A stretch of DNA of 64,000 nucleotides from Halomarina halobia (lineage in GTDB: Archaea; Halobacteriota; Halobacteria; Halobacteriales; Haloarculaceae): contig NZ_CP119992.1 in the NCBI RefSeq assembly GCF_029338575.1, positions 558,001 through 622,000 on the forward strand, read 5' to 3'. The position numbers and the translations under genes are program-made. Each line of letters starts with the position of its first letter. The stretch's first letter is position 1. A model generated the notes under the pieces. It did no database searches. It was not told the DNA's origin and saw only the letters and a list, made by a program, of their open reading frames with translations. Of this stretch, positions 61,708-64,000 are shown piece after piece.

Positions 61708-63254
61708 AGCGGGATGTTGCCGTGCTTGCGGCTCGGCTGCTGCTTGCGCTTGCTCCGGAGCATCTCCAGGTCGTGGACGAGCCGTCGCCGGGTGTCGGTC
61801 GGTTCGAGCACGGCGTCGACGAACCCGCGGTCGGCCGCCACGTAGGGGTTGGCGAACGCCTCGCGGTACTCGTCGATGAGTTCCTCGCGGCGCGTCTTCG
61901 GGTCGTCGGCCGCGGCGAGCTCCTCGCGGTAGAGGATGTTCACCGCGCCCTGGGGTCCCATGACCGCGATCTCGGCGGTCGGCCAGGCGTAGTTGACGTC
62001 CGCGCCGATGTGCTTCGACGCCATGACGTCGTACGCGCCGCCGTATGCCTTGCGCGTGATGACGGTGAGCAGCGGGACCGTCGCTTCGGAGTAGGCGTAG
62101 AGCAGCTTCGCGCCGTGTTTGATGATGCCGCCGTGTTCCTGGTCGGTGCCGGGCATGAAGCCGGGAACGTCCACGAACGTCAGGATCGGGAGGTTGAACG
62201 CGTCGCAGAAGCGCACGAACCGCGCGCCCTTCAGCGAGGCGTCGATGTCGAGCGTCCCCGCGTTCACGCGCGGCTGGTTCGCCACGATCCCGATCGAGTG
62301 GCCGTCGAGGCGGGCGAACCCGACAACGAGGTTGCGCGCGTAGGAGCGCTGCACCTCGAAGAACGAGTCCGCGTCCACGACGCCGTCGACGACGTCCGTG
62401 ATGTCGTAGGGCTTCTGTGGCTTGTCGGGGACGATGTCGAGGAGGTCCTCGTCGGCGCGCTCGGGGTCATCCCACGGATCCACCCGCGGCGGGTCCTCGA
62501 CGTTGTTCGACGGGAGGTACGACAGGAGGTGCCTGATGTCGTCGAGCGCCTGCTCCTCGCCCGCCTCGGAGAAGTGGGCGACGCCGCTGGTCCCGGCGTG
62601 CGTCTTCGCGCCCCCGAGTTCCTCGAAGCCGACCTCCTCGCCCGTGACGGTCTTGATGACCTCGGGGCCGGTAATGAACATGTGGCTCGTCTCCTGCACC
62701 ATGAAGACGAAGTCCGTGATGGCGGGGGAGTAGACCGCCCCGCCGGCACACGGGCCCATGATGGCCGAGATCTGCGGGACGACGCCGCTCGCCTGCTGGT
62801 TGCGGTGGAAGATGTCGGCGTAGCCCGCGAGGGAGGCGACGCCCTCCTGGATGCGCGCGCCCGCGGAGTCGTTGAGCCCGACGATGGGCGCGCCGACCTC
62901 CATCGCTCGATCCATCACCTTACAGACCTTCTCGGCGAACACCTCCCCGAGCGACCCGCCGAAGACGGTGAAGTCGTGGGCGAAGACGAACACCTTGCGG
63001 CCGTCCACCTCGCCGTAGCCCGTCACGACGCCGTCGCCGGGGACCTGGCGCTCCTCCATGCCGAAGTTGTGGCTGCGGTGGGTGCGCAACTGGTCGAACT
63101 CCTCGAACGTCCCGTCGTCGAGGAAGTACTCGACGCGCTCGCGCGCGGTCAGCTTCCCGCGGTCGTGCTGGGACTCGATGCGGTCCTCGCCGCCTCCCAG
63201 TTCGGCGCGCGCGCTCTTCTCGCGCAACTCCTCGATCCGATCCTCCATCGTCAT
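61704..63254 (-). CDS. pccB: acyl-CoA carboxylase beta chain (carboxyltransferase)
   Basis: Protein of 516 residues. Carboxyltransferase motifs: [98 protein letters not shown] and [20 protein letters not shown]. It transfers CO2 from biotin to acetyl- or propionyl-CoA. The specificity residue cannot be judged by eye. First gene of the pccBX operon. With BirA and PccA in the same 10 kb, the whole biotin-dependent system is local. Confidence 0.95.
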   Translation of the reverse strand: MTMEDRIEELREKSARAELGGGEDRIESQHDRGKLTARERVEYFLDDGTFEEFDQLRTHRSHNFGMEERQVPGDGVVTGYGEVDGRKVFVFAHDFTVFGGSLGEVFAEKVCKVMDRAMEVGAPIVGLNDSAGARIQEGVASLAGYADIFHRNQQASGVVPQISAIMGPCAGGAVYSPAITDFVFMVQETSHMFITGPEVIKTVTGEEVGFEELGGAKTHAGTSGVAHFSEAGEEQALDDIRHLLSYLPSNNVEDPPRVDPWDDPERADEDLLDIVPDKPQKPYDITDVVDGVVDADSFFEVQRSYARNLVVGFARLDGHSIGIVANQPRVNAGTLDIDASLKGARFVRFCDAFNLPILTFVDVPGFMPGTDQEHGGIIKHGAKLLYAYSEATVPLLTVITRKAYGGAYDVMASKHIGADVNYAWPTAEIAVMGPQGAVNILYREELAAADDPKTRREELIDEYREAFANPYVAADRGFVDAVLEPTDTRRRLVHDLEMLRSKRKQQPSRKHGNIPL

Positions 63255-63399
63255 GGTTGAGTATCGGGGGTCCGTGCAGACGGGTCAAAAGGGTACCGGG
63301 ATAGCACGTACCGGCCCTCTCCGGGGGCGCGTCGCTCCGCGCTGGTCGGCGAGGAACCGAACCGTACGACCTTTTCACCCCCACGGCGTACGCGTCGGC

Positions 63400-64000
63400 G
63401 TGAAGAACGTCACCGACCGCACGAGCAATCCCTTCGGGATGCGCCCGCCCTGCGACCGCTACGTCGCGGGGTACGGCGACGCGAACGCCGACTTCCACGT
63501 CGTCGGCGATCACCCCGGCGTGCACGGCGGGGCGGACAGCGGCGTCCCGTTCACGAACGGCGCGGGGCTCCGCCTCCAGCGGGCGCTCGTCGACGCCGGA
63601 CTGCTCGCGAGCGCCGGCGAGCGACCGGCGGTGAACCGGACGTTCCTCTCGTATCTGCACATGTGCGTCGTCGAGGGGACGCCGACGGAGCGCGAGTACG
63701 TCGAGATGGAGCGCTTCTTCGACGCCGAACTGCGGGCCATCGCCGCGCACGTCCTCCTGCCGGTCGGAGAGCGCGCGACGCGACACGTCATCGAGCAGTA
63801 CACCGCCCGCTCGCCGACGCTCGCCGACGACGTGCCGGGGCTCCACGGCACCGAACTCCTCGGTAGCGGCTTTCTCGTCTACCCCGTCCGCGACCCGAGC
63901 GAGTGGACCGGGGACGACCGCGACCGACTCGTCTCCGCGCTGACCGACCTGCAGTCGACCGACTTCTACCGCGAGGTGGACCTCGGGCGCTTCCTCCCCG
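63400..64000 (+). CDS. uracil-DNA glycosylase-superfamily protein (partial)
   Basis: Starts at GTG 63400 and is open to the window end (200 codons visible). KNVTDRTSNPFGMRPPCDRY, VAGYGDANADFHVVGDHPGV and GVPFTNGAGLRLQRALVDAG match a haloarchaeal UDG-like family: the G-D-x-x-A-x-x-H-V-V-G-D-H-P-G motif is in the position of the UDG water-activating loop, and LSYLHMCVVEG follows. It probably excises damaged bases or is a relative without such activity. Divergent from pccB, with 145 bp between. Confidence 0.8.
   Translation, partial: MKNVTDRTSNPFGMRPPCDRYVAGYGDANADFHVVGDHPGVHGGADSGVPFTNGAGLRLQRALVDAGLLASAGERPAVNRTFLSYLHMCVVEGTPTEREYVEMERFFDAELRAIAAHVLLPVGERATRHVIEQYTARSPTLADDVPGLHGTELLGSGFLVYPVRDPSEWTGDDRDRLVSALTDLQSTDFYREVDLGRFLP

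Overview
This 64 kb window comes from a haloarchaeon (class Halobacteria). The signs are high GC with a strong G/C bias at third codon positions, acidic predicted proteins, TATA boxes about 27-35 nt upstream of start codons with little or no leader, a GINS-PriS pair, Cdc48, ribosomal protein S17e, an F420-pathway CofD operon, haloarchaeal dodecin, and a gvp gas-vesicle locus in the haloarchaeal divergent arrangement. High GC opens long antisense frames across most genes; these were ignored.

Layout. 0-3 kb: a divergent Nramp-like transporter, a TauE/SafE permease and an alpha/beta hydrolase. 3-6 kb: a small Hsp20-like protein translationally coupled to Cdc48, with a perfect palindrome at the promoter/start. 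6-10 kb: GINS and primase small subunit (overlapping), then a Tat-exported gamma-glutamyltranspeptidase. 10-15 kb: GNAT, DUF502 and eIF2B-like genes and a zinc-finger micro-protein, followed by a repeat-rich stretch. It holds two copies of a multi-hairpin intergenic element and an IS1341-type (IS200/IS605) insertion whose tnpB is broken by a one-base deletion and lacks the RuvC-II glutamate. 15-31 kb: housekeeping and small membrane genes, HesB, a GNAT gene with an in-frame stop, HisD with a 27-bp triplication at its C-terminus, a hairpin array that looks like a decayed tnpB 3' end, a geranylgeranyl reductase and a second Nramp-like transporter. 31-41 kb: D-2-hydroxyacid dehydrogenase, amidase, a 1037-residue FAD/Fe-S D-lactate-type dehydrogenase, aspartate-semialdehyde dehydrogenase and S17e.

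41-46 kb is a compact gas-vesicle locus: gvpF, G, a gene in the H/I slot, J, K, L and M on the minus strand, and gvpA and gvpO on the plus strand. It carries the eight genes reported as the minimal set in Halobacterium plus one more, and no gvpC, N, D or E. 46-49 kb is a four-gene operon with 4-nt or shorter overlaps: cofD, a Dus-like TIM barrel, a CitG-like gene and DUF447. 49-51 kb holds a DUF6230/DUF6114 pair otherwise typical of actinobacteria, beside a Bat-type HTH regulator. 51-64 kb holds a secreted repeat protein whose start codon lies in an inverted repeat, HD and amidohydrolase enzymes, BirA, NifU, a DUF4397 protein with a tail packed with about 47 N-glycosylation sequons, and a biotin-dependent acyl-CoA carboxylase (pccB, pccX, and pccA separated by an inverted phosphodiesterase gene). 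A uracil-DNA glycosylase-like gene runs off the end.

The features that standard annotation explains least are the paired 3' hairpin elements at 10.1 and 13.4 kb, the tnpB with E-to-K change, the five-hairpin array at 26.6 kb, several promoter palindromes and the DUF6230/DUF6114 pair.
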